Positions 16,762 to 25,851 of a stretch of 64,000 nucleotides of DNA are shown in pieces. Source of the stretch: an uncultured Rhizobiaceae group bacterium. GTDB taxonomy: Bacteria; Pseudomonadota; Alphaproteobacteria; Rhizobiales; Rhizobiaceae. The DNA lies in the NCBI GenBank assembly GCA_937958815.1, contig CALGMR010000009.1:186001-250000 (forward strand), given 5' to 3'. Numbering within the stretch: position 1 is the stretch's first letter; each line of letters opens with the position of its first letter. The position numbers and the translations under genes are program-made. Below the pieces are notes generated by a model. It had not been told where the DNA came from. It saw only the letters and a list, made by a program, of their open reading frames with translations, and searched no databases.

Positions 16762-18090
16762 ATGACGTCCTCAGTTGCCCTTCATGACCTGAGTAAAATG
16801 AGCGAAGCGGACCGTGCAGAATTATTGATGCGCGTCGAAGACGACCTTGCTCCATTCATGGAAAAAGTGGCGCCGATCATCAATGCCGTTCGCGATGAAG
16901 GGGATGCCGCCCTCGTGCGCTTTGCGAAGGAATTCGACGGGGCTGAATTTGATCAATCAACCATAGCCGCAAGCGATCAGGATTTTGACGATGCCTATGC
17001 CGCACTTGATGATGAGTTCATCGAAGTGTTGCGCTATGCGGCAGACAATATTCGCAGGTTCCACGAACAACAGGTTCCTGAAACACAATGGATGATGGAA
17101 ATTCGCCCGGGCGCCCATGTGGGCGAACGGTTCACACCCATCGATTCCGTGGCGTGTTATTCCCCACGAGGGAAAGGGTCATTTCCTTCCGTCACTCTCA
17201 TGAGTCTTATTCCTGCAGTGGTCGCCGGTGTTCCTGAAATCGTTGCAATCACACCTCCTGGCCCTGATGGGAAAATTGACCCAGCAACTTTGGTTGCGGC
17301 CGATATTTCTGGCGTGCGCAAAGTTTACAAGGCAGGTGGTGCGCAGGCGGTGGCGGCCGTTGCCTATGGAACTGAAACCATACCGCGTTGTGTCAAAATT
17401 GAAGGTCCAGGTAGCCCATTTTTGGTTGCTGCCAAAGCGATGTTGTCCAATCGCATAGACCCAGGAATGCCTGCAGGTCCTTCGGAAGCAATCGTATTTG
17501 CCGATGACACAGCCAACGCCAAAGTGGCCGCGTTGGATACGATCATTGAATCTGAGCATGGTGATGATTCATCAGTTTTCTTGGTGACAACATCTCCCGA
17601 CCTTGCTGATGCTGCGCGTGCCGCCATTCCCGACTATTGGGCAGAAATGAGCGACGAACGGGTAGGATATTCTTCAGCGGTTTTGAACAGCACTTCGGGC
17701 GGAATTGTTTTGTGCTCCACCGAACAAGAAGCCTATGACTTCATCAATGATTACGCCCCCGAGCACCTTCAAATCTTGTCCAAAGACCCCCACAGGCACC
17801 CAGAACATATTCGAAATGCATCGGAGATTTTGATGGGGGAAGACACACCTGGCTCTATTGCCAACTATATGATGGGACCAAACTGCGTTTTACCGACATC
17901 AGGCGCCGCCAAAACACGGTCGCCGTTGGGAGTGATGAACTTCATGAAAGCTTGCTCCATCGGCGAACTTACCAGAGAAGCGTTTCAGGAGATGGCACCC
18001 AAAACTCAAACATTTGCCACATATGAAGGTTTTGACGCTCATGCCAATGCAGTGAGTGCATTGCGTAAAAAAGCACTTGGCAACCATTGA
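16762..18090 (+). CDS. HisD-family dehydrogenase with altered zinc site (histidinol dehydrogenase paralogue)
   Basis: 442 residues with full-length similarity to histidinol dehydrogenase. Present are YSPRGKGSFPS, KAGGAQAVAAVAYGT, MPAGPSEAIVFAD, the catalytic Glu334-His335 pair in YAPEHLQ, and zinc ligand His427 in EGFDAHANA. The other HisD zinc ligands differ: the usual Gln of SQAEH is Glu263 (ESEHG, with His266 kept), and the usual Asp of GDY is Asn368 (ANYMMG). Such HisD-like enzymes, for instance sulfopropanediol dehydrogenase HpsN, oxidise other polyols or amino alcohols. No his gene is adjacent. I favour a non-histidine substrate, but the gene could still be annotated hisD. Confidence 0.75.
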   Translation: MTSSVALHDLSKMSEADRAELLMRVEDDLAPFMEKVAPIINAVRDEGDAALVRFAKEFDGAEFDQSTIAASDQDFDDAYAALDDEFIEVLRYAADNIRRFHEQQVPETQWMMEIRPGAHVGERFTPIDSVACYSPRGKGSFPSVTLMSLIPAVVAGVPEIVAITPPGPDGKIDPATLVAADISGVRKVYKAGGAQAVAAVAYGTETIPRCVKIEGPGSPFLVAAKAMLSNRIDPGMPAGPSEAIVFADDTANAKVAALDTIIESEHGDDSSVFLVTTSPDLADAARAAIPDYWAEMSDERVGYSSAVLNSTSGGIVLCSTEQEAYDFINDYAPEHLQILSKDPHRHPEHIRNASEILMGEDTPGSIANYMMGPNCVLPTSGAAKTRSPLGVMNFMKACSIGELTREAFQEMAPKTQTFATYEGFDAHANAVSALRKKALGNH

Positions 18091-18104
18091 GTGTGACTCG
18101 AATT

Positions 18105-18806
18105 CTAGGCGTCTGAATCCAACGAATATCCAGCACCGCGAACGGTACGAATGAGATCGCGAGCACCATCGGAATTTAGCACCTTGCGCAACCGTCCCAC
18201 GTGAACGTCGACGGTGCGCAAATCAACATCAGCATCCATACCCCAGACACGGTCCAGCAAACTGTCTCTGCTCCAAACACGCTTTGGTCGTTCCATGAAC
18301 ACCGTCAGCAGGCGAAACTCTGTCGGACCGAGTTTCAAAGGTTTGTCGGCGCGGGTTGCACGGTGCTGTTCAGTGTCGATTGAAATGTCTTCAAAGGCCA
18401 GTGTTTTGCCAACAGCTGACGGCCGGGTTTTTCGCAGCCGCGCCCGTATGCGCGCGATCAATTCGCCCATGCTATAGGGTTTTACAACATAATCATCAGC
18501 TCCAATTTCAAGACCGCGGACACGATCACTTTCTTCGCCTCTGGCTGTCAGCATGATCACCGGAATATCAGAAGTTTCGCTTGAGCTCTTCAATCTGCGA
18601 CACACTTCAATTCCTGAAAGAGTTGGAAGCATCCAATCGAGCACAACGAGATCCGGCATTTCTTCTCTGGCGACCAAGACACCTTCTTCGCCATCATCAG
18701 CAGCAACGACGCGAAAGCCTTCTTTTTCCAGATTATAACGAAGCGTTTCCAGCTGGGCGACTTCATCTTCAACGACCAAAATAGTTGCGGCGTCTTGAGC
18801 GGCCAT
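18105..18806 (-). CDS. phoB: Phosphate regulon response regulator PhoB
   Basis: OmpR-type transcription factor, phosphorylated by PhoR, that activates pst and other Pho genes at Pho boxes. It has 233 residues. The receiver domain has phospho-acceptor Asp57 in VVLDWMLP, Thr87 and Lys109. The C-terminal winged helix has LGPTEFRLLTVFMERPKRVWSRD-type PhoB residues and DVHVGRLRKVL. It lies 23 bp after phoU at the end of the pst operon and converges on the hisD-like gene with a 14-bp gap. Confidence 0.96.
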   Translation of the reverse strand: MAAQDAATILVVEDEVAQLETLRYNLEKEGFRVVAADDGEEGVLVAREEMPDLVVLDWMLPTLSGIEVCRRLKSSSETSDIPVIMLTARGEESDRVRGLEIGADDYVVKPYSMGELIARIRARLRKTRPSAVGKTLAFEDISIDTEQHRATRADKPLKLGPTEFRLLTVFMERPKRVWSRDSLLDRVWGMDADVDLRTVDVHVGRLRKVLNSDGARDLIRTVRGAGYSLDSDA

Positions 18807-18829
18807 AACTTCAACGTCTCCGTTTCAGA

Positions 18830-19546
18830 TCACTTTTCTTTGGCAATCGCTTTGCTTGTCGTATCGCCTTTTGGTCTGTCGTCATCAGGCAATTCGCCCG
18901 TGATCAAGAATGTAATCTGTTCCGCAATTGAGGTGGTATGATCGCCCATGCGCTCAACGTTTTTTGAGATGAACAACAAGTGCATACAAGGCGTGATGTT
19001 GCGTGGATCTTCCAGCATATAGGTCAACAAAGTGCGGAATAAATTGTTGTGCACCTGATCCACTTCTTCGTCACGCAATCGCACTTCAACAGCGCTTGCA
19101 CCATCTCTTGTGATATAGGCATCGAGCACATCTTTGACCATTTCGCGCACCATGAGGCACATGCGTTTAATGGTTTTGCCAGAAGACCCGACAGGGGGAA
19201 CTGTCGCCAAGACATCCATGCGCTTGGCCAGATTTTTGGCATAATCGCCGATGCGTTCTAAATCTGCGGCCACTTTCAACGCCGCCAAAACAGCGCGCAA
19301 ATCTTGTGCTTTTGGTTGGCGCAACGCGATGATGCGCACAACGAGTTCATCAATCTCTTGTTCGATCTGGTCGACCTGTTTGTCAGATTTGATCAACTCT
19401 TCGGCCAATTCCAAATCGCGGCTGACGATGAGTTTTGCAGCGTTCTCTATTTGCTGCTCGACAAGGCCGCCCATTGTGACCACAAGATTTTCAATCTGGC
19501 GGAGATCGTTGTCGAATGCTGCAACAATATGTTGTCCAGAGTTCAT
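18830..19546 (-). CDS. phoU: Phosphate transport system regulatory protein PhoU
   Basis: Peripheral protein that couples Pst transport state to PhoR and restrains Pho signalling when phosphate is plentiful. It has 238 residues from the ATG at 19546, which has a perfect AAGGAG 6 bp upstream. An upstream in-frame ATG at 19564 has no such site and would overlap pstB by 8 bp. Two PhoU three-helix repeats are visible, with metal-type motifs RIGDYAKNLAKR in the first and ERMGDHTTSIAEQI in the second. It is placed between pstB and phoB, as in many Proteobacteria. Confidence 0.95.
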   Translation of the reverse strand: MNSGQHIVAAFDNDLRQIENLVVTMGGLVEQQIENAAKLIVSRDLELAEELIKSDKQVDQIEQEIDELVVRIIALRQPKAQDLRAVLAALKVAADLERIGDYAKNLAKRMDVLATVPPVGSSGKTIKRMCLMVREMVKDVLDAYITRDGASAVEVRLRDEEVDQVHNNLFRTLLTYMLEDPRNITPCMHLLFISKNVERMGDHTTSIAEQITFLITGELPDDDRPKGDTTSKAIAKEK

Positions 19547-19556
19547 AATATGCTCC

Positions 19557-20348
19557 TTACCCAATCCGTCCTGTGATGTAACTTTCAGTGCGGGGGTCTT
19601 TGGGATTGGTGAAAATTTCTTCAGTCGCGCCGGTTTCTACAATTTCTCCAAGATGGAAAAACGCCGTTTCCTGGCTGACACGTGCTGCCTGTTGCATAGA
19701 GTGTGTCACGATGACGATGGTGTAATTTTGACGAAGTTCGTCAATCAGTTCTTCCACGATGGATGTGGCAATTGGGTCGAGTGCGGAACAAGGTTCGTCC
19801 ATCAAAATGACCGATGGCGACACCGCAATGGCGCGTGCAATACACAAACGTTGTTGCTGACCGCCTGACAAACCCGTTCCCGGTTGATCGAGACGATCTT
19901 TGACTTCTTCCCAAAGCCCCGCGCGTATGAGGCTTTGTTCAACAATGTTTGCCATATCAGCCTTGCTGCTGGCCAACCCATGAATGCGAGGGCCGTAGGC
20001 TACGTTTTCAAAAATGGATTTTGGAAACGGGTTTGGTTTTTGAAACACCATTCCCACGTCCGCACGAAGATCCACCACATTGACCTCTGGGGCATAAATG
20101 TCTTGGCCGTCTAGCTGAATGTTTCCAGTGACACGGCATATATCAATCGTGTCGTTCATGCGGTTGATACACCGCAAAAATGTGGACTTGCCGCAGCCAG
20201 ATGGGCCAATCAACGCAGTGACTTGCTTTTCTTTGATGTTCAAATCAACGCCTTTGATCGCCTCTTTATCGGCGTAGAAAACGTGGACATCGGAACACGC
20301 AATCTTTGCGGTGTTTGTGTCGTTCGACTGTGTTTTTGTTGCACTCAT
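19557..20348 (-). CDS. pstB: Phosphate ABC transporter ATP-binding protein PstB
   Basis: ATPase of the high-affinity phosphate importer PstSCAB. It has 263 residues. Walker [10 protein letters not shown] is at 48-56, followed by [10 protein letters not shown]; the Q-loop context is [14 protein letters not shown]; the signature is [14 protein letters not shown]; Walker B is [13 protein letters not shown]; the H-loop is [12 protein letters not shown]. All key residues are intact. It starts 10 bp after the pstA stop. Confidence 0.97.
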   Translation of the reverse strand: MSATKTQSNDTNTAKIACSDVHVFYADKEAIKGVDLNIKEKQVTALIGPSGCGKSTFLRCINRMNDTIDICRVTGNIQLDGQDIYAPEVNVVDLRADVGMVFQKPNPFPKSIFENVAYGPRIHGLASSKADMANIVEQSLIRAGLWEEVKDRLDQPGTGLSGGQQQRLCIARAIAVSPSVILMDEPCSALDPIATSIVEELIDELRQNYTIVIVTHSMQQAARVSQETAFFHLGEIVETGATEEIFTNPKDPRTESYITGRIG

Positions 20349-20358
20349 AACGTATCTC

Positions 20359-21663
20359 TTACCAACGGCGTTCGAATTTATTGCGCAACCAAACCGCGAT
20401 TGCGTTCATTGCGATTAGGAAACACAGCAATATCAAAATCGCTGCTGCGGTCTTTTGCTGAAATCCAATCTCTGGAAAATCGGCCCACATGAAAATTTGC
20501 ACAGGAAGAACGGTTGCTGGCTCTGTAAAACCGCCTGGAATATCAACGATAAAGGCCACCATACCGATAAGAAGAAGCGGAGCTGTTTCGCCCAATGCGC
20601 CAGCCATACCAATGATTGTTCCCGTCAAAATTCCAGGCATTGCCAATGGCAAAACATGGTGGAATGTAGCTTGCACTTTTGACGCGCCAATTCCCAATGC
20701 TGCTTCACGAATAGATGGTGGAACGGATTTTATTGCAGCGCGGCTTGCAATAATCACCGTGGGAAGTGTCATCAATGCCAACACGATTCCGCCTGTGATC
20801 GCAGCCGAGCGTGGGAACCCGCCACCCAGAGTGAACCAACCCAAATAGACACCGTTCAAAAAGAAGCCCAATCCCAAAAGACCAAACACGATTGAAGGAA
20901 CCGCTGCCAAATTGTTGATGTTGATTTCAATAAAGCCCGTCAATTTGTTCTTGGGCGCAAACTCTTCCAGATAGATCGCTGCCCCAACACCAACAGGCAC
21001 TGACAACACCAGCGTCACCAGCAAAGTGAGGAAGGAACCAACTACTGCGCCCCAGATGCCAGCCATTTCAGGTTCACGGCTTGCACCGTGAGTGAAGAAG
21101 ATCGAATTGAAACGCGATTCAATCTTGCCTTGCTCTTTCAGCTGATCGGTCCATTTGATTTCAATATCCGAGAATTTGCGTTCTGCCTCTGGCCGGGTGA
21201 TATCGCCCATCAAATTCTTTAAATAGAGATCGGCGGTGTCTGACAGCGGCAAATAGATGTCTTGTTTTGTGCCAATCCATTGCGGATTTTCAGAAACTTC
21301 GGAACGCAATTCGACCGCAGCACCCGATGACACCAGTCCACGTAACTTCTTGCGGTCTTTGCGACCTTTGACACCGGGAACAGCTTCATAAATGCCATTT
21401 CGAACGATCTTGCGATAATCAAAACTGCCTGCGTTCTCAGCGGTAAGTTTCTCGGTCGTCAAATCGATTGGGATTTTTACGTAATTGTATGTCAGCGCTG
21501 GCAGCGCGTTGCCCACAATTGTCCAAAGCAGGATCACAAGGAACAATGCAGCACTGAGAACTGCCGCAAGGCCAATATATTCAAAGCGCTTTTCGGCAGC
21601 GTAACGCTTCGCCGTGCGTTTTTTGCGCGCTGCACCTTCTGGTGTGTTGGACATATCAGTCAT
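20359..21663 (-). CDS. pstA: Phosphate ABC transporter permease PstA
   Basis: Inner-membrane permease of the phosphate importer. It has 434 residues, longer than E. coli PstA (296) because of an N-terminal DUF3333-type region. That region has one membrane span at about 31-55 and a large periplasmic loop to about residue 195, as in other alphaproteobacteria. The C-terminal half has the MetI-like fold with spans and the EAA loop [19 protein letters not shown]. The start overlaps the 3' end of pstC by 8 bp, so the two permeases are translationally coupled. Confidence 0.95.
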   Translation of the reverse strand: MTDMSNTPEGAARKKRTAKRYAAEKRFEYIGLAAVLSAALFLVILLWTIVGNALPALTYNYVKIPIDLTTEKLTAENAGSFDYRKIVRNGIYEAVPGVKGRKDRKKLRGLVSSGAAVELRSEVSENPQWIGTKQDIYLPLSDTADLYLKNLMGDITRPEAERKFSDIEIKWTDQLKEQGKIESRFNSIFFTHGASREPEMAGIWGAVVGSFLTLLVTLVLSVPVGVGAAIYLEEFAPKNKLTGFIEININNLAAVPSIVFGLLGLGFFLNGVYLGWFTLGGGFPRSAAITGGIVLALMTLPTVIIASRAAIKSVPPSIREAALGIGASKVQATFHHVLPLAMPGILTGTIIGMAGALGETAPLLLIGMVAFIVDIPGGFTEPATVLPVQIFMWADFPEIGFQQKTAAAILILLCFLIAMNAIAVWLRNKFERRW

Positions 21664-22633
21664 ATTGTTCCCGATACTTATTCACGACACGCAGTGCTAT
21701 GAAGTTGAGTGTGAGTGTGATGAAGAAGAGCGTCAAACCCAAGGCAAAGGCAGCCAGCGTTTTCGCGCTGTCGAATTCCTGATCACCCACCAAAAGCGTA
21801 ACGATTTGAACAGTCACTGTCGTCACCGCTTCAAGCGGATTGATCGTCAGGTTTGCTGCAAGTCCAGCTGCCATGACCACAATCATGGTTTCTCCCACAG
21901 CGCGGCTGATCGCCAGCATCATGGCTGACACAATGCCGGGTAAAGCGGCAGGCAAAACGACTTTTCGAATGGTTTCCGACTTGGTTGCCCCCATGCCCGC
22001 CGAACCGTCACGCAGTGACTGTGGCACAGCATTGATCACATCGTCGGACAGTGAGGAGACGAACGGAATGATCATAATGCCCATCACCAAACCAGCGGCC
22101 AAAGCAGATTCTGAAGACACTGTCAGACCCAGATTTTCGCCAAATCCGCGAATGGCCGGAGCGACCGTGAGTGCAGCGAAAAATCCGTAAACAACAGTTG
22201 GCACACCAGCCAAAATTTCGAGAATTGGTTTTGCAACTTTACGGAATTTCGGGTGGGCATAGTCTGACAAATAAATTGCCGACATCAGGCCAATGGGGGC
22301 AGCAACACACATGGCCACCAATGTGATAAGAAGCGTTCCTGCAAACAGCGGAATGGCTCCGAAGACGATCGAATTGTCGACGTCACTGCCTGTGCTGCCT
22401 GCACCTTCAAATGCCGATTGTGGAGACCAATGAAGGCCAAAAAGAAAATCTAAAAAGTGTACTCGCCCAAAAAAGCGGAGGGTTTCAAAAATCAATGAAA
22501 AAACGATCCCGATGGTCGTCAGGATCGCCACGCCAGCACATGCAAACAGCAGCGCCTTAATCGCTAATTCAAGGGGACGTCGGGCACTGTTGCGCCCGAC
22601 CAAGCGGTTTGTCTTTTCCGAAACTTCGGACAT
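21656..22633 (-). CDS. pstC: Phosphate ABC transporter permease PstC
   Basis: Partner permease of PstA. It has 325 residues with six predicted spans. The EAA-type loop is GSAGMGATKSETIRKVVLP, and YLSDYAHPKFRKVAKPILE is typical of PstC. It is the compact form: many alphaproteobacterial PstC proteins have about 490 residues with an extra N-terminal domain, which is absent here even though PstA keeps its extension. It starts 27 bp downstream of the pstS stop. Confidence 0.95.
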   Translation of the reverse strand: MSEVSEKTNRLVGRNSARRPLELAIKALLFACAGVAILTTIGIVFSLIFETLRFFGRVHFLDFLFGLHWSPQSAFEGAGSTGSDVDNSIVFGAIPLFAGTLLITLVAMCVAAPIGLMSAIYLSDYAHPKFRKVAKPILEILAGVPTVVYGFFAALTVAPAIRGFGENLGLTVSSESALAAGLVMGIMIIPFVSSLSDDVINAVPQSLRDGSAGMGATKSETIRKVVLPAALPGIVSAMMLAISRAVGETMIVVMAAGLAANLTINPLEAVTTVTVQIVTLLVGDQEFDSAKTLAAFALGLTLFFITLTLNFIALRVVNKYREQYD

Positions 22634-22660
22634 GTTACCGCCTTTCCCCTGAAAGCTGAA

Positions 22661-23701
22661 TTACATCGACATCGGTGTGAGAGAGTTTGCACTTTCTGCC
22701 ACAGATTCACGTTCATCTTCTGGCAGAGGGATAAGTCCCTTGTCAGCAAGATAACCTTCATCTCCCCAAGTATCTTCATCTGTGAACTCAGCCACAAACT
22801 CTTTGATGCCCGGGATTACATCCACATGCTCTTTCTTGACGTAGAAGAAGAGCGAGCGAGAGATCGGGTAATCTCCAGCAGCGATGTTTTCAAATGTTGG
22901 CTCATTGCCAGCCACGGTTGCGCCGCGCAATTTGTCTGAGTTCTGGTCAAGAAACGAAAACCCGAAAATGCCAACAGCATTTGGATTCGCTTGAAGTTTT
23001 TGAACGATCAAGTTGTCGTTTTCGCCAGCTTCCACATATGCGCCATCTTCACGAACAGCGTGGGCAACTTTGCCGAAAGCTTTTTTGTCAGATTTGCGAA
23101 GTGCGGCGAGCATTTCGACTTTCTTGGCACCGCCTTCAAGAGCCAGTTCTGCGAAAGCATCACGTGTGCCAGATGTTGGTGGAGGGCCAAGCACCTCGAT
23201 TTTCACATTTGGCAAGGAGGCATCAACGTCTGCCCAGGTTTTGTTTGGATTGGCCACAAGCTTTCCATCAACTGGAATCTCTTTGGCCAAAGCCAAGAAA
23301 ATTTGCTTCGGCGTCAAATTGAGTTCGATGCCACCTTTAGCAGAACCAAGGACAATGCCGTCAAAACCGACTTTGACTTCCACTGGCGTGATGCCATTTT
23401 CAACGCAAGATTTGAATTCTGTTTCTTTAATGCGGCGCGATGAATTTGTGATGTCCGGAGTGTTTGTACCAACGCCAGAGCAGAACAGTTTCAAACCACC
23501 ACCAGAACCAGTTGATTCCACAACGGGGGTTTTGAATGGTGTGTTTTGGCCAAATGTTTCAGCCACCGCAGTTGAAAACGGGAACACTGTTGAAGAACCA
23601 ACAATCTGAATTTGATCGCGTGCATGAGCAGCAGTTGAAATTGCAAGAGCGCCTGCGAGCGCAAGAGAGAGTTTTAAAGTTCTTGTGAGTGAAGCAGTCA
23701 T
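22661..23701 (-). CDS. pstS: Periplasmic phosphate-binding protein PstS
   Basis: Captures phosphate in the periplasm for PstCAB. It has 346 residues from the ATG at 23701, preceded by GGAAGG about 7 bp upstream; an ATG 15 bp further upstream is the alternative. The signal peptide is at 1-26 with a probable Ala-His-Ala cleavage site before RDQIQIVGSSTVFPF. Phosphate-contact segments are VGSSTVFPF, ESTGSGGGLK and PPTSGTRDAF. First gene of pstSCAB-phoU-phoB, 90 bp downstream of a well-formed Pho box. Confidence 0.96.
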   Translation of the reverse strand: MTASLTRTLKLSLALAGALAISTAAHARDQIQIVGSSTVFPFSTAVAETFGQNTPFKTPVVESTGSGGGLKLFCSGVGTNTPDITNSSRRIKETEFKSCVENGITPVEVKVGFDGIVLGSAKGGIELNLTPKQIFLALAKEIPVDGKLVANPNKTWADVDASLPNVKIEVLGPPPTSGTRDAFAELALEGGAKKVEMLAALRKSDKKAFGKVAHAVREDGAYVEAGENDNLIVQKLQANPNAVGIFGFSFLDQNSDKLRGATVAGNEPTFENIAAGDYPISRSLFFYVKKEHVDVIPGIKEFVAEFTDEDTWGDEGYLADKGLIPLPEDERESVAESANSLTPMSM

Positions 23702-23790
23702 TGGGGAACCTTCCATCTTCGACTGTAAAATAATCCAACAAGACCAATTTTGGCCGTGACGAGGCTCTTCTAGGGTGGTCGTGTGTAGCG

Positions 23791-23822
23791 TTTGTGACAG
23801 TTACATGACAGTTTTATGACAC
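23791..23822 (-). promoter_or_regulatory. Pho box of the pst operon (three 11-bp repeats)
   Basis: Read on the minus strand, three 11-bp units follow each other: GTGTCATAAAA, CTGTCATGTAA and CTGTCACAAA. They match the PhoB-binding pattern of CTGTCA 7-mers spaced by A/T-rich 4-mers. The nearer end is 90 bp upstream of the pstS ATG, and the box lies in the 146-bp gap between phoR and pstS. Only pstS and the genes after it are downstream, so phoR itself is not served by this box. Confidence 0.88.
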
Positions 23823-23847
23823 CCAACTTTGGGTGTGGAAAAGTGGT

Positions 23848-24894
23848 TCAATTCAAAGCGGGAATGAGGGCAGTCACAGTCACACCTTCACCTGGTGCGC
23901 TTGCGATATCCAGCCTTCCACGATGTCTGCTTAGAATGTGCTTTACGATGGCAAGCCCAAGACCTGTGCCGCCCATTGCGCGGGAACGTCCTGAATCGAT
24001 GCGATAAAACCGTTCGGTTAAACGGGGAAGATGTTCTCCAGCGATGCCCTCACCCTCATCTGAGACGGAAACAGCCCACACTTTTGAATTAAGTCTCGGA
24101 ACTGACTTTTTTGATTCAATTTTCAAGATGATGCGGCCGCCAGATTTGGAGTATTTGACTGCATTCTCAAGCAAGTTTTGTAAGACTTGGGTCAATTGAT
24201 CAGAATCGCCAACAACCAAACATTTATCTTCTTCCGCAACGAAGTCAAAAACACGCCTTGTGGATTCATTACGTTCTTTCAAGCTGGCCACCACTGCCGT
24301 AACCACGTGGACAAGGTTCACAGTATCCGTTGGGCGAACCCGCTCTTCTTCCTCCACCCGCGACAGTGAAATGAGGTCTCCAATCAACCGATCCATTCGG
24401 TCAGCTTCGCTTTGCATGATGTTTAGAAACCGCTGCTGCGCTGCTGGATCATCTTTGGCATTGCCTTGAAGGGTTTCAATGATGCCTGAAAGAGTTGTCA
24501 AAGGTGATCTCAATTCATGGCTCACATTGGCAACAAAATCGCTGCGCATTTGTGCTGCCTGAAACAACGCCGTTTCATCTTTCAATGTAACTGCAATTGC
24601 TGGAGACTCTGTTTCCAATGCAGCAACGGTCAAACGCATATGAGCGCGATGGGGTAAGTCCAGTTCAAAGCGAGCTTGCGCCCGCATTTGCCCTGCCAAA
24701 ACGGCATCCACACATCGCAAGGCTTCTGGATTTCGCAAAACGCGCACGAAGCTTTGACCAATTAGTATTGAGTTGGAACCAAGGGCGAGCAGTTTTTCTG
24801 CAGCATTGTTGGCATAAACAATTGTGCGATCTGCATCCAACAAGAATACAGGTTCATCCAGAACATTTAAAACAGTGTTGGATGGCATTGTCAT
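23848..24894 (-). CDS. phoR: Phosphate regulon sensor kinase PhoR, soluble form lacking the membrane anchor
   Basis: Histidine kinase that phosphorylates PhoB under phosphate limitation. It has 348 residues. A PAS domain (about 8-110, beginning VLDEPVFLLDADRTIVYANN) is followed by the HisKA helix, with phospho-acceptor His126 in VSHELRSPLTTLSG, and a HATPase domain with NLLENAVKYS, DEGEGIAGEH and GGTGLGLAIVKH. Usual PhoR proteins begin with one or two membrane spans; here the ATG at 24894 is preceded in frame by a stop two codons upstream, so no anchor can be encoded. The gene follows the cyclodeaminase-like gene by 6 bp and probably belongs to that transcript. Confidence 0.88.
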   Translation of the reverse strand: MTMPSNTVLNVLDEPVFLLDADRTIVYANNAAEKLLALGSNSILIGQSFVRVLRNPEALRCVDAVLAGQMRAQARFELDLPHRAHMRLTVAALETESPAIAVTLKDETALFQAAQMRSDFVANVSHELRSPLTTLSGIIETLQGNAKDDPAAQQRFLNIMQSEADRMDRLIGDLISLSRVEEEERVRPTDTVNLVHVVTAVVASLKERNESTRRVFDFVAEEDKCLVVGDSDQLTQVLQNLLENAVKYSKSGGRIILKIESKKSVPRLNSKVWAVSVSDEGEGIAGEHLPRLTERFYRIDSGRSRAMGGTGLGLAIVKHILSRHRGRLDIASAPGEGVTVTALIPALN

Positions 24895-24900
24895 GCGGCA

Positions 24901-25845
24901 CTAACCCGTATGTTTTTGACGGGCCGCAACCAGCGCTGCAGACACCATGATATCTAAGTGCGCACCACCACCGTTCTTGAATACGGTTATATCGTCAGGC
25001 GACTGACGGCCCTGCTCTCCAGAAACGAGTTGATGCAGGTCTCCCTTCACAGCGTTTTCGTCTATCACGCCTTGTTTGATTGGAATTTTCAATTCGCCAA
25101 TGTGGTCAATTGTGGTGTCGCGGCTGTCAACAAACCATCGCCCGCGTGAATGCACATCATCATCGGCTTCGCGCATATCTGGTTTGAAAGCGCCCACAAG
25201 ATCAATATGAGCACCTTGTTTAAGCAATTTACCTTTCAAAATTGGCGTTTTCGTCATGGTCGCGCAGCACACAATATCTGCCTTGGGCACAGCAGCATCC
25301 AATGAAGGTTCGATAAAGACGCTTTGTGAAAGATCATTGAGTTTGTCTTTTAAAACGGCGGCAGCTTCAGCTGATCTGTTCCAAAGCAGCACTGTTTTCA
25401 AGTTTGGCCGTATGCTCAAATGTGCCCTGACCAATGGTTCGGCCATGGCACCGGCGCCAATCATCAAAAACGTTTCAGCATTTTTGCGCGCAAGCAGATC
25501 GCATCCAAGAGCGCTGTCACCTGCTGTTTTCCAAGCGGTGACTTCTGTTCCGTCTACCAACGCTGTCAGTTGACCTGAGTTGGGATCAAACAACATAATT
25601 TGCGCGTGAACAGATGGCAGCGGCGGCGACTTCTTAGGATTTTCTGGAACGACTGTGGCGGCTTTAACGCCAGCCGCTAGTCCATCAATATAAGCACTTC
25701 TGACCAGCATTGTGTTGTCACGGGCATGAACGAATGTGTCGCCTATGTCTGCTTTGGGCAATCGATGCCCTTCACGAATGGCCGAAATGACCAAAGGCCA
25801 TGTCGCCAATTCTCGAACATCTTGTGCAGAAAGTGAAACGACCAT
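24901..25845 (-). CDS. Ornithine cyclodeaminase / mu-crystallin family protein
   Basis: NAD(P)-dependent enzyme of the OCD/mu-crystallin family, whose members act as ornithine cyclodeaminase, alanine dehydrogenase or 1-pyrroline-2-carboxylate/ketimine reductase. It has 314 residues. The substrate region contains VKAATVVPENP and VHAQIMLFDPNSGQLTAL; the Rossmann segment is FLMIGAGAMAEPLVRAH; IDLVGAFKPDMREADD and VFKNGGGAHLDIMVSAALV are typical. Exact substrate cannot be told from sequence. It lies between mrp (6 bp upstream) and phoR (6 bp downstream) in one apparent operon. Confidence 0.85.
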   Translation of the reverse strand: MVVSLSAQDVRELATWPLVISAIREGHRLPKADIGDTFVHARDNTMLVRSAYIDGLAAGVKAATVVPENPKKSPPLPSVHAQIMLFDPNSGQLTALVDGTEVTAWKTAGDSALGCDLLARKNAETFLMIGAGAMAEPLVRAHLSIRPNLKTVLLWNRSAEAAAVLKDKLNDLSQSVFIEPSLDAAVPKADIVCCATMTKTPILKGKLLKQGAHIDLVGAFKPDMREADDDVHSRGRWFVDSRDTTIDHIGELKIPIKQGVIDENAVKGDLHQLVSGEQGRQSPDDITVFKNGGGAHLDIMVSAALVAARQKHTG

Positions 25846-25851
25846 GATGGG

